From positions 44,927,083 to 44,991,082 of the forward strand of contig OV277857.1 of the NCBI GenBank assembly GCA_922989275.2: 64,000 nucleotides of DNA, in the 5' to 3' direction. A program made the translations under genes and the position numbers. Each line of letters starts with the position of its first letter. The stretch's first letter is position 1. Origin of the DNA: Gari tellinella. Taxonomy: Eukaryota; Mollusca; Bivalvia; Cardiida; Psammobiidae. The notes under the pieces were generated by a model. It worked only from the letters and a program-made list of their open reading frames with translations, made no database searches and was not told where the DNA came from. Of this stretch, positions 10,735 to 21,166 are shown piece by piece.

Positions 10735-11199
10735 GTTATTTTTTTGTTTGATGGACAGACAGACATCTGAAAGGATGCAAAAAGAGTGAAGGATGTGACG
10801 GACAGACACGCTGGAAAAAGGATCCCTAAGTGTCACCTCTTTCTTCATAGATCATACTACTTATACTACTTGACTGTGGGCCCATATAAATCTTTCAACA
10901 TCTAATAAGAATATATTTATGCATGGCAGTAGAACTAGGTACTGTCAGTATATTAACGAGTATTTTCCATAAAGGGAGCCAAGTCATAATTAGTAGATTT
11001 TTTTTGCTATATGGTTATCTACCTTTATCATCTATGAAAACAAAGTTTTTACCTACTAAGTAACTTCCTCGATGGATAACAAAGGTTGCTTGATAGGATT
11101 GCATCAATTATTTATTCTAAATACAATACCTTTCACCAGCTTCATTTGTATACTTATGGCTAAGATGTTTTCATTGTCATAAAGATCATTTAATTTTAA
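10735..11199. other. No recognised feature
   Basis: AT-rich; no coding region, RNA gene or familiar repeat seen. Confidence 0.4.
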
Positions 11200-11700
11200 T
11201 GTAGACATAGACATAGACACAGACAAATTTTATTTTAAGTCGGATAGGTTTAACAAATTAACATAATTTTAAGCCCTGTAGGGCTTTTATTCCGACAAAC
11301 ATCTATATAGGTAAACGTTATAAGAAACAAACAAATAAAACAGATTTAAACAGGATCACAGGCATGCATGTAAATAAACACAGTAGGCAAGTTGGTCAAA
11401 GCATGTTAAAAAAATAAAATAAATTAAAATATTTTGTTGGTCAATGGGAGACAACTCATGCCCAACTACATTTAAGTAATGCATAACTTGTCTCCCTTGA
11501 CCAGTCTATAGTTAACAGTTACAAAGGATACAATGCAGTTTCTAATTTAGACCCTGCACTGATCGTCGGTGTCACTGTTAATTAATAAAAAATTACATTA
11601 TGACGGTCAGAGGAAGCCACTTAATGTGCTAGATGGTCTTGGCAACTGTGACCAGGAAATATTAACAGTATCACAGGGGACAGTCTAGTATAGATCTAAT
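11200..11700 (-). repeat. Interspersed repeat sharing a module with K1
   Basis: Begins with AGACATAGACATAGACACAG and GCCCTGTAGGGC and contains an inverted pair GGTCAATGGGAGACAA / TTGTCTCCCTTGACC (about 11440-11505). CTAGATGGTCTTGGCAA near 11630 is the reverse complement of a K1 segment near 7465-7485. Class unknown; it may be the 3' part of a retroelement in reverse. Confidence 0.4.
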
Positions 11701-11757
11701 ATAGTATAATTCTTGGAATCATGAATGAATTAAAATACAGTGTATGTGCATTTTGCA

Positions 11758-12080
11758 AGCAGTGTAGACCGTGACCAGAGCACGGAATTATACATGCATG
11801 TATAATTCTGTGACCAGAGAATGCAGATCAAGAGGTCCTACAAGAGTCCAAATCTGCTCAGGATATGCACTGTTTGATTTATGTAGCATATACATGTATA
11901 ATTAACATAAAAGCATTGACGCACGTGTCTTTCATGCCATGTGAAACCAGCATAATTTATATTAACTCTTAGTTTGCTTACAATGAAATCGTGATAACCT
12001 TTGCAAACAGTTTGGATCCTGATGGGACGCCACATAATACGGTCTGTTTGGATCCTGATGGAACGCCACATAATACGATG
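11758..12080. repeat. Degenerate palindrome and short tandem duplication
   Basis: 11758-11874 is a decayed hairpin around GAATTATACATGCATGTATA with CAGTGTAGACC and CACTGTTTG edges. 12004-12075 repeats a 35-40 bp unit containing TTTGGATCCTGATG twice. Confidence 0.45.
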
Positions 12081-12084
12081 TCTA

Positions 12085-12250
12085 CAAGATACAGAAAGAT
12101 TTATTTAACGTCCGATACAATATAACAATAAACATTAGCTGTAACAGCTATTTTCCGACAAACACAAGTATAATATAAACAAGAGTAAAAATGCTGTAAA
12201 AAAGAAGGACTGTAAAAAAAAAGGGTTTACATTTAAGGTTGCAATCTAAG
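12085..12250 (-). repeat. Repeat related to the 11.2-kb element
   Basis: Has the same TTTTCCGACAAACA motif and a short AGCTGTAACAGCT palindrome where 11.2 kb has GCCCTGTAGGGC. Probably the same repeat class in the same orientation. Confidence 0.35.
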
Positions 12251-12518
12251 AATACAAATTATTTAGGTTGTTTTTGTTTTGTTCTCCAGAACTAGGGGCT
12301 TTTGATCATAAGACTCTGCACTGTTTCCTAAGTATTTTACAGGTCTAATATTGGTTAGTTCAAGAGAACAAACCACACACACAACAGAAATTATATGTAC
12401 ATTACTGTAGAGGCTGTTACATAAGCACAGCACTAAACAAAAAAAGAGAAATACAGATACACCCAAGCCAAGCGACCACCAAGAGAGACACATTGATTTT
12501 TAGCAATAGGTGTGCTTA

Positions 12519-12990
12519 AGGTGTCGGCCTGGTCTAATTTTGCCCTATATAATCTATAGCAAAATGCCTAACTTTAGAGCCAACAGCTCCCTCCAAAACA
12601 TTTTTTAGGCTATAAAAGACATACCCTTCAATTCTATAGACATTTCCCTGTTGATTGAGGCCAGTGTATCTATAACATCGCTGGCTACATATTTTGCTAT
12701 CAATGATTTGCTAAGGTCACTGTCAAAATAAAGGTAAACAACTTTCACTTTCATCCCATTCACTGTGTTTCCATATGCACCCGCCTGGAGAAAAAGTCCT
12801 GAAATGAGATGCCTAAAACAATGCCATTTGGGTGGAAATTACCACAAATAGCCAGTTTTCATCAAGAAAACCATTCAAACTCGCCCACAGGCAACACTAA
12901 ACAGTGCAAATCTTTGAAATTGTATTTTTTCAAGGTACTACTTGAAAGACTACAACTACCCGGAAGTGATTCCTGACCAGGCCGACACCT
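12519..12990. mobile_element. 472-bp element with perfect 16-bp inverted ends
   Basis: AGGTGTCGGCCTGGTC at the left pairs perfectly with GACCAGGCCGACACCT at the right. It separates unrelated DNA on the left from the first copy of the transposon unit on the right. No obvious target duplication; no coding capacity. Confidence 0.6.
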
Positions 12991-13756
12991 AAATGTCCCC
13001 GAAATGTTGAACATTTTAGTGAAAACTATTTTTCCTAGGTATTTCATACGCGACGACTGCCAAAAAACATTCAAAACATGCCTCAATCATTTTATACCGT
13101 ATCAGTAGGGGTTCAAACACAAGACCCCTTAGGGTGTTTCAGCTCCCTCAAAGAGTACAAACTTAGCTCCATTACCTCTATCACTAAAAATGCTATTTCT
13201 TGAAAACTACTGGCTGGATTTGCATGAAATTTTGCAATGTCTTAAAAGCATTCTTCAATACTTTAATTTGGTAAAAAATGCTAAATTTGGATTTTAAAAT
13301 TTTAAAAATCCTGAATTTATCACATTTTAAAGCTATTCAAAAGGATAAAAAGCATTTTTTCAGTACAAAATTGTAAAACAGAGTTAACTATACCATTCTT
13401 ATACCCACAGAATTATCTTAGAAGCAATTTGTCTGTATGTTTGAACAAGAGATTTACTGTACCCAGCCACTACAAAACAGCTTAGGCAGGCAGTCTGTCA
13501 AGATAATCTCTTCCAAGAGGCCCAAAGACAATGCTACTAATTGGCATATCTGCAAATAGATACAGCATACACACCCATGTATATATGAACCCTAATGTCA
13601 GTGCATCAAACTGGACATACACAGCACTTTCAAAGAACTGGTGGCGAGAAGCATTTTCAGCTACAATGGTCAAGGGAAAATTTTTAAAGGAGGGCTGCTG
13701 GGACCCAATTTAACAGTTTAAAGGAAGAAAAGTTTATTAGATGAAAAGTTAATACT
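12991..13756 (+). repeat. Transposon unit I, intergenic segment
   Basis: Non-coding segment that precedes the transposase in each unit. It shares ATTTCATACGCGACGACTGC, CTCTATCACTAAAAATGCTA and TCTTCCAAGAGGCCCAAAG with 15.25-15.6 kb (partial) and 19.17-19.9 kb (complete). Probably the promoter region between the divergent endonuclease and transposase genes. Confidence 0.6.
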
Positions 13757-14175
13757 GCAACCGGGCTTCATGAACCTTCGGCATTGCGTCCAGGGCCGAC
13801 TTTAAGACCTCGGTAAGAAGACATCCAGCCCTGTCTTGGGAATCGCATCATTACCTTGGACATGATGTTGATAATGATGAATAACCTGTTAAATTCTCAT
13901 CGAAACAGTTCAAAACATTGTGACCAGCTGACATTGGGATTGCGAATGGAGCAGAAACATGGCCTTGACTCAAGGCTACAGTTCCAGTGTGAAACCTGCC
14001 ACTTTGTAAGCGATAGCTACAACACCTATCAGCCTTGCTTGAATGGTCGAGGGGCTGCTGTAAACAAACTGCTTGCTTCAGCCCTCATGGACATGTCAGA
14101 AGACATTAAATAACAAGAGAAGGCGGCGGTACAGGCAAGCAAGGCTTGAAAACTGGTACCCTCTAATGAGAAATA
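13757..14175 (+). pseudogene. Mutator-like transposase, unit I, internal deletion
   Basis: Encodes the N-terminal part of the transposase (residues such as FQCETCHFVSDSY and the Cys pairs around it) to about 14097. It then jumps to the extreme C-terminal part (SEDIK, then KRRRYRQARL in another frame). Compared with unit III, about 1.29 kb is missing between the GACATG and CAGAAGACATTAA points, removing the catalytic domain. A non-functional deletion derivative of the kind that often becomes a non-autonomous element. Confidence 0.6.
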
Positions 14176-14527
14176 AGGGTCTAATTGTAGAGGAGTACGT
14201 CAAGGAGAAGACAGACAACACCTATGAAAAAATGTAATGCTTCCTTACATTTTAAAATGACAAAAAACTCTGTCACATTCAAAGCAGAATGTCTGATGAG
14301 GTCTGAAGCTGACCGTAACAGGGGCGATGACGGATGAAATACACATCCCCCCCATATCCTGCAATATGGGACAATAACAACAACAACAACTATGACCCCC
14401 CCCCCCCCCCCCAAACTTTCCCAGATGCACACATATACACATGGTAGGTGCAGGCATGATATGACTTGACATGAATTAAATTGTAGAACTGTTACTTACC
14501 CGCTGTTGATGTATCTGTCTCATGTGT
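14176..14527. repeat. Transposon unit I, 3' segment
   Basis: Follows the transposase and precedes the endonuclease stop codon. Repeated at 16596-16862 and 22829-23241. Contains GACAATAACAACAACAAC, a C homopolymer (about 14396-14412) and GATGCACACATATACACATG. The homopolymer differs in length between copies. Confidence 0.6.
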
Positions 14528-14923
14528 CTATATGTCCCATTTCAAGTCTACAAGGCAGTCTGGCAGTCTGTTTTCATTCTCATCTATGTGGCCATAACAC
14601 CTAGAATTCAAAAAACATAATTTCCTGAGATTATTGGTATTGCTTTTCTCAAAAATCAGATGCTCTACATTAATACAGACCTTATTATCACATAGATGTG
14701 AGGCCTGCATTTCAGGAGGAATGTCAAAGTCCCTGAGCTTCACCATAAGTGCCACACAGTCGGCGGTTCGAGTCTTGTAGCCAGCGGACATAGGGTCTCT
14801 GTATCTGAACACGCCATAACCATACTTGCTCTTACAGCCAGTCCAAATGCGACATTGTGTTTTAGTTGCAAGAAGACTGTCTGCTTGTAGTTTCTGTTTA
14901 CATTCTTCAAAGAGCCTGTCCAT
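14528..14923 (-). CDS. I-PpoI-like His-Me-finger endonuclease, 131 aa, unit I (intact copy)
   Basis: Predicted zinc-stabilised nicking or double-strand endonuclease of the His-Me finger (beta-beta-alpha metal) superfamily. Seen: C24-R-I-W, then a Y-G-Y-G-V-F-R-Y-R segment with R40, then S-H76-L-C78-D-N-K-V-C83-I-N-V-E-H88 and N97, followed by C103, C109, H112 and C123. From memory, the spacing of H76, C78, C83, H88 and N97 equals that of I-PpoI catalytic H98 and N119 with its zinc ligands C100, C105 and H110; C103 and H112 fit the second zinc site. The first ATG is at 14923; upstream in-frame codons lack an ATG. Copies at 17.7-18.8 and 23.2-23.8 kb are interrupted by insertions, so this is the only open copy. 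It lies antisense to the transposase units. It could be spliced or longer at its N-terminus. Confidence 0.6.
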   Translation of the reverse strand: MDRLFEECKQKLQADSLLATKTQCRIWTGCKSKYGYGVFRYRDPMSAGYKTRTADCVALMVKLRDFDIPPEMQASHLCDNKVCINVEHLIFEKSNTNNLRKLCFLNSRCYGHIDENENRLPDCLVDLKWDI

Positions 14924-15608
14924 GTGAAACAGATTCAACACAGACAAATAAAACAGATTTGCAATTCAAATTTATAATAAAATAAAAAATTATCCTTCTC
15001 TTTGGTAGATTTAGTCTCAGCTTAGGTTAGCAGCCGACAAATACTGGTTCCAGTCAAAGAGAGACTACTCTGTCGGGCTTGATTCAGTCAAATGCATATG
15101 TTGAAAATTTAAAAACATCATAAAATGAAAATTCCAGCTTGGATCTTCAAATGCTTTTAAATGGTCATTTATATAGTCAAAGGCTACCCGCATGTGAAGT
15201 TTAAAGTAGATCTGACCAGTACTTTGAAAATGAAAAAAATCATATAGTCCCCGAAATGTTGAAATTTTTTAGAGAAAACTATTTTTCCTAGGTATTTCAT
15301 ACGCGACGACTGCCAAAAACATTCAAAACATGCCTCAATCATTTTATACCATATCAGTAGGGGTTCAAGCACAAGACCCCTTTGGGTGTTTCAGCTCCCT
15401 CGGAGAGTACAAACTTCTAAGCTCCGTTACCTCTATCACTAAAAATGCTATTTCTCGAAAACTACTGGCTGGATTTGCATGAAATAAAGTTTAAAACATC
15501 TATATGGTCTTGTAGTACTTTTTCACATATATAATCAATGTCTTAAAGCATTCTTCAATAATTTTATTTAGTAAAAAATGCTAAATTTGAATATTAAAAT
15601 TTTAAATG
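14924..15608. repeat. Transposon unit II, intergenic segment, truncated
   Basis: Matches 18805-19494: a segment upstream of the endonuclease with TTAGTCTCAGCTTAGGTTAG, then the ATTTCATACGCGACGACTGC segment. It stops at AAAATTTTAAA and joins directly to the middle of the transposase, so its right part and the transposase N-terminus are deleted. Confidence 0.6.
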
Positions 15609-16595
15609 CAGTGCTCAGTTCAGCCAGAATATGTTTCCCAAAAGGAAAAACAAAGAAGCCAGAGGGATTTCCAGCACAACCCTGGCAAGGGACATAAAGG
15701 CCAGGTGTTCAGCTGTCCTTGACCGACTGCGGGAAATTGGACACGGAGATGTTTCGCAGCAGATAGAACGCTTACCTGCAATCTGTTCTGCAACAGTTGA
15801 GTGCTATTCAGGCAATTGCAGTTTCTGTCCACATGATTCACTCGTCTGCTCTGGACTAAGAAGAAAAGGTGACTGGTGGAACAAATCAGCCTTTTTACAA
15901 CCTCATGGAATTAACAGTTTGAAAATGACAACAAATGACCGAGAGTTGATGTCAACCATTTTAGAGATACGTCTCAGTGAACAAGCCGTATTGAGTGTGA
16001 AAAGTGGCACCTCAACACAAAAGTGTGAAGCCTTTAACCCTTTACCCAATAGTCTGTTTTATAGTTATGAAGACATGTTGACACTTAAAGCAGGTTGAAA
16101 GTAAAGTGCCTCAATGCGCATTCTACTTTACTTTCAGCCTGCTTTAAACTATCATCAGTTAAGATGTAGAAAATATTTCTTATGGTATATGTTCATGACT
16201 GTATAAATTTGAACTATTTTCTTCAGAGGAGGAATAAATTAAACACGCGAAAAGCCGCTTCTATCAGGGAAAGGGTTAATAGGGCAACCTTGTCAACTAT
16301 GCCGAAGGAAGTAAATCTGTCGAGAAACTTTGCAGGTGCATTGGCATCGAAGACATTACAGTTGAACAACTCACTTAAGGCTTCCGTTCAAAAGAAAGTA
16401 CTCGGTAAAACAGGCAGAGAACTGTCTCCAAGAGCTTCCCAATACCTAACAGCCACATCCAGAAGAGCAAACAGTCACAGAAATTATCAGAAGACATTAA
16501 CTTACAAGAGAAGGCGGTGGTACAGGCTAGCAAGGCTTGAAAACCGGTACCGTCTAATGAGAAATAAGGGTCTAATTGATGACAGGACAGAATGA
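15609..16595 (+). pseudogene. Mutator-like transposase, unit II, 5'-deleted and split by MITE C
   Basis: Reads from MFPKRKNKEARG (15631) through C-rich NCSFCPHDSLVCSG to QKCEAF at 16034, where a MITE C interrupts. It resumes at 16280 with RATLSTMPKEV and runs to 16595 with a basic C-terminus (YKRRRWYRLARLENRYR). Here position 15809 reads TAT (Tyr) where unit III has a stop, so this copy preserves the better C-terminal reading. The N-terminal half, including the first catalytic Asp region, is absent. Confidence 0.6.
16034..16279 (-). mobile_element. MITE C inserted in transposase unit II
   Basis: TTAA at 16034-16037 and 16276-16279. The paralogous empty site in unit III reads GAAGCGTTTAATCGGGC near 22548-22562, with a single TTAA. 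This directly shows TTAA target duplication for family C. Confidence 0.85.
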
Positions 16596-16862
16596 AAGTG
16601 CAGCCCCGGACATGCATAATACAGATGATAATCAAAAACTCTGTCACATTCAAAGCAGAATGTCTGAAGCTGACCGAAACAGGGGCGATGACGGATGAAA
16701 TACACATAACCCTCCCCCTTTAATATCCTGCAATATGGGACAATAACAACAACAGCAACAACTATGACCCCCCCCAAACTTTCCCAGATGCACACATATA
16801 CACATGGTAGGTGCAGGCATGATATGACTCGACATGAATTAAATTGTAGAACTGTTACTTAT
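16596..16862. repeat. Transposon unit II, 3' segment
   Basis: Matches 14233-14502 and 22929-23210, ending at GAACTGTTACTTA where an insertion replaces the expected CCCGCTGTTGATG. Confidence 0.6.
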
Positions 16863-17640
16863 ATTACCCAATATTTACAATCGCCCCATTCGATTCCATT
16901 GACAAAAAGTGTGTTCATTTCATATACATGTAAACACCACTTTTCGAGAGGGCGGGACTGGTGGAAATGTTTCGGAGGGGAGGCGGGGCATATGCAGTTT
17001 ACATTCGCGAATTAATCTTTGGAACATGAGATAGCAAACATTTGGCGGAGTTCTTCAAAAACATTTCTTAACCGATCTATGCCTCCCTACTAGTGGAAAT
17101 CATGGTTCTCGACTAATATTCTTCTTTATTAATGAGATAAATTGCAAGAAAATTGACATAAGAATCTACCTTATAAACAGCTTGGCTATCTGCGTGTCTT
17201 TATGACGAAAAAAAACCCCGATATATTTATCCTACTTTAAAATGACGTCACTTCCATGACGTTAGAAATCGGCATTTTTCGCGCCAAACTGTCAAGTTGT
17301 TGACAATGGAACTTATTTTTTCTGCTTTCGAAGGTACACAGATTCAGTAAATCGGTCATGGCTGTTCCTTATAGGGTACACATTATTCGTGTTATCTACC
17401 TCTAATATGGATTAAACATATATGCGTACTAACAAAATGTTTATTTAATGTTAGAAGTTACAGCAAATATATTGTAAATATAAGAAATGAACTGATTTTT
17501 TTCGACGTTCAAGCAAAATGAACAACAGAAAATTATCGGCAAATTTACCATGAATTGCTAGCGCGATTCATGGTATTTGCCGATAATTTTCTGTCGTTCA
17601 TTTCGCTTGAACGCCGAAAAAAATCAGTTCATTTCTTAAC
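16863..17640. mobile_element. 778-bp insertion ending in a 159-bp palindrome
   Basis: Absent from the other two units. Its right edge (17481-17639) is a near-perfect palindrome with arms of about 75 bp: TAAGAAATGAACTGATTTTT on the left and its complement on the right, around CTAGCGCG. The rest is non-repetitive and includes GACGTCACTTCCATGACGT. Either a foldback element or imported flanking DNA. Confidence 0.5.
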
Positions 17641-17661
17641 TGTTGTATCTGTCTCATGTGT

Positions 17662-18804
17662 CTATATGTCCCATTTCAAGTCTACAAGGCAGTCTGGCAG
17701 TCTGTTTCCATTCTCATCTATGTGGCCATTACACCTAGAATTCAAACAAGAGGCCCATGCGGGCCTAAATATCGCTCACCTGGAAAAACCAACACAAGGG
17801 TCACATAACCCCTGGGGTGAGATCATTTTTTTTACCCCAGAGATCTTGCTGATGAACTTGACAATTAAGTGTTCTGTCAAATATTTTGTACGTGGATGGT
17901 TTCAGACAGGAAGACTTTTCATTGAAAAAAATCTATTTTTAGCTTATGTGACCCAGATATGCAACAGACCCAAACCATTTCAGCAATATTGGTAAAAAAA
18001 ACATCAAAAAGTGTCACTATGCTAAATATCAAAGCTCTGGCCAAAATAGTTTCAGAGAAGAAGATTTCACTATATAACACTATGTAAAACTGCAACCCCT
18101 AGGGCCTTGGCAGTTTTGACCCCAGGGACATAATTTGAACAATCTTGATAGAGGACCTGAAGACAATGCTTTGTGCCAAATATCTAAGCTCAGGGACCTG
18201 GTACTGTGGTTTCAGACAAGAAGATTTTTTAAGTTTTCATTGAAATAATCTATTTTTAGCTCCTGTGACCTAGATATGTAACGGACCGGAAATGTTTGAA
18301 CAACTTTGAAAGAGGACCATATAAGGATCGTTCCTGCCAAGTTTGGTAAAAATCCATCCAGTGGTTTCAGAGGAGATGTTGTTCAAAGAAATTGTTGATG
18401 ACGAACGAACGACGGACGACGATGGAGGACGGACACAGGACAATCAAAATAGCTCACATTGGCACTACGTGCCAGGTGAGCTAAAAACATAATTTCCTGA
18501 GATTATTGGTATTGCTTTTCTCAAAAATCAGATGCTCTACATTAATACAGACCATATTATCACATAGATGAGAGGCCTGCATTTCAGAAGGAATGTCAAA
18601 GTCCCTGAGCTTCACCATAAGTGCCACACTGTTGGCGGTTCGAGTCTTGTAGCCAGTGGACATAGGGTCTCTAGGGTCTCTGTATCTGAACACGCCATAA
18701 CCATACTTGCTCTTACAGCCAGTCCAAATGCGACATTGTGTGTTAGGTGCAAGAAGACTGTTTCCTTGTAATTTCTGTTTACATTCTTCAAAGAGCCTGT
18801 CCAT
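17662..18804 (-). pseudogene. I-PpoI-like endonuclease, unit II, split by element K2
   Basis: N-terminal part 18804-18484 (HMDRLFEECKQKLQ, ASHLCDNMVCINVEHL, N97 region and NNLRKLCF) and C-terminal part 17745-17662 (LPDCLVDLKWDI) are separated by a 738-bp K element. One catalytic-loop residue differs from unit I (K to M in CDNKVC), and a 9-bp in-frame direct repeat GGGTCTCTA adds residues after RYRDP. Confidence 0.6.
17745..18483 (+). mobile_element. Tandem-cored element K2
   Basis: Starts AACAAGAGGCCCATGCGGGCC (hairpin), then TATCGCTCACCTGG, and ends TGGCACTACGTGCCAGGTGAGCTAAAA-like, preceded by an ACGGACGACG-rich stretch. Two diverged internal repeats contain CCAGGGACATAATTTGAACA or similar. 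The empty site is visible at 14600-14612 and 23316-23330 (GAATTCAAAAAACATAATTT). Confidence 0.7.
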
Positions 18805-19927
18805 GTGAAACAGTTCAACACACAAAATATATGGCAGAAAGACAAATAAAAGGTGAAATTCAACTTTTAAAAACAGATTTGCAATTCAAATTTATAATAA
18901 AATAATAAATTATCCTTCTCTTTGGTAGATCTAGTCTCAGCTTAGGTTAGCAGCCGACAAATACTGGTTCCAGTCAAAGGGAGACTACTCTGTCGGGCAT
19001 GATTCAGTCAAGTGCTTATGTTGAAAATTTAAAAACATCATAAAATGAAAATTCCAGCTTGAATCTTCAAATGCTTTTTAATGGTCATTTATATAGTCAA
19101 AGGCTATCTGCATGTGAAGTTTAAAGTAGATCTGACCAGTACTTTGGAAAATGAAAAAAATCATATAGTCCCCGAAATGTTGAAATTTTTTAGAGAAAAC
19201 TATTTTTCCTAGGTATTTCATACGCGACGACTGCCAAAAAACATTCAAAACATGCCTCAATCATTTTATACCGTATCAGTAGGGGTTCAAACACAAGACC
19301 CCTTTGGGTGTTTCAGCTCCCTCGGAGAGTACAAACTTAGCTCCATTACCTCTATCACTAAAAATGCTATTTCTTGAAAACTACTGGCTGGATTTGCATG
19401 AAATAAAGTTTAAAACATCTATAATTATGTATATATCTTCAATACTTCAATTTAGTAAAAAATGCTAAATTTGGATTTTAAAATTTTAAAAATCCTGAAA
19501 TTATCACATTTTAAAGCTATTCAAAAGGATAAAAAGCATTTTTTCAGTACAAAATTGTAAAACAGAGTTAACTATACCATTCATATACCCACAGAATTAT
19601 CTTAGAAGCAATTTGTCTGTATGTTTACACAAGAGATTTACTGTACCCAGCCACTACAAAACAGCTTAGGCAGGCAGTCTGTCAAGATAATCTCTTCCAA
19701 GAGGCCCAAAGACAATGCTACTAATTAGCATATCTGCAAATAGATACAGCATATACACACCCATGTATATATGAACCCTAATGTCAGTGCATCAAACTGG
19801 ACATACACAGCACTTTCAAAGAACTGGTGGCGAGAAGCATTTTCAGCTACAATGGTCAAGGGAAAGTTTAAAAGGAGGGCTGCTGGTACCCAATTTGACA
19901 GTTTTAAGGGAGAAGAGTTTATTAGAT
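18805..19927. repeat. Transposon unit III, intergenic segment (left part)
   Basis: The fullest copy of the region between the divergent endonuclease and transposase genes. It includes CAGCCGACAAATACTGGTTC, the ATTTCATACGCGACGACTGC block and TCTTCCAAGAGGCCCAAAG. Interrupted on the right by an insertion at 19928 and continued at 21081-21166. Confidence 0.6.
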
Positions 19928-21073
19928 CAGTGCTCCAGATAAGGTGCGTACGTGCGTTTTCCCGCATTGTTTTTGGAGAGAAACGCATTTGAAATGACAA
20001 TCCATGCGTACAAAAACGCACAAAGAAAATTGTGTACGCATTTCAAATATTTAGTTGCGAGTAACAAACGGTAGACTGGGCATCACTTTTGCGCATTTGA
20101 TGGGTTAGAACTACGTTATTTACTTAATAAAAAAAATAACTTCAAACCAGTCCGTATTTTAAGTGAAATGTTTACCCTAACACCGTTCGCTGTTTAAATT
20201 AGTTTCGCACCTGCAGTGTCTCGCCTCCGTCGCGAACTTTAAAAAGCGGCAACATTGGATCGGCCGGGTTATCTCGATTCCGTAGCCTTTCAGAAAGGAT
20301 TGTGAATTCGGTGTGCTTTAAAACTCAAATACTCGGAGACCGGTATAAACACGCCCGCATAGTCTTCCCCCTACTACAAAGTATGGGTCGAAACATTATG
20401 GGACGAAATTGTCATTGCAAGCGTCGGCAGTAAACCATGTTATGATGGCGGCGTCTGGTGCTGGTCAACGTAAAAAATAATGATAAAACGCCTATACTAT
20501 TCAATTTAAAAAAAACCGCGAGGATGCCATGAGCGGGTATTCAAATCTATCAGTGAGTGTTAATTAATAGCGTCAATCGCGAGGATAACCCCAGTGTATC
20601 AAAATCCGCAAAAATTATCAAAAGAAACACAACGGTGCCCAGGTAAATAAAAAACTTGAAAATAATATTGGAAATGAATTATCCCTGGATAAATATTAGT
20701 TTTAAGGGACAAGATCGAGAAACAGTATTGAAATGTCCCATATGCATTGAGGGAAATGTAGACACCATGTTGGCTCAAAGACTCAGACTGCAAAGAAATA
20801 CTGTTGACATGCATGGGTATTAAAGAGCACAAGCGATGTGTTCAAATATGAACAGGAATGTACACATTGCACAATGTCTTGCTCAGATAATGACATTAAC
20901 ATAGAAGTGTGTACATGTCTACATTGCTCAATTCAGTATAAGTTAAATTTAGTTGAAGTTTTCCATTGTTTGTATTCTCCGTAGATTTTCAGCATTCAAT
21001 TTCAATTTTCAGCATTGAAGTGAAAATAGTGTGAGTACGTACTCATTGCATGCAAAAATTATCTGGAGCACTG
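19928..21073. mobile_element. 1.15-kb non-autonomous element with CAGTGCTCCAGATAA ends
   Basis: Left end CAGTGCTCCAGATAA and right end TTATCTGGAGCACTG are perfectly inverted, flanked by a 7-bp duplication ATTAGAT (19921-19927 and 21074-21080). The uninterrupted sequence GTTTATTAGATGAAAAG is seen in unit I near 13733. The termini differ by one base from MITE A, so this is a longer relative and may help find the autonomous parent. No transposase-like ORF inside. Confidence 0.8.
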
Positions 21074-21166
21074 ATTAGATGAAAGAAAGCATTCGTAACG
21101 AAGAGTCATTACGCGGTTCTCGTCAAAAGTTATAATAATGCAACCGGGCTTCATAAACCTACGGCA

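Noticed and set aside
12862..19260. Recurring frame MRHVLNVFWQSSRMKYLGK on the minus strand
   Set aside because: It lies in the transposon intergenic segment, its downstream part differs between copies, and no domain is recognisable. More likely repeat DNA than a third transposon gene.
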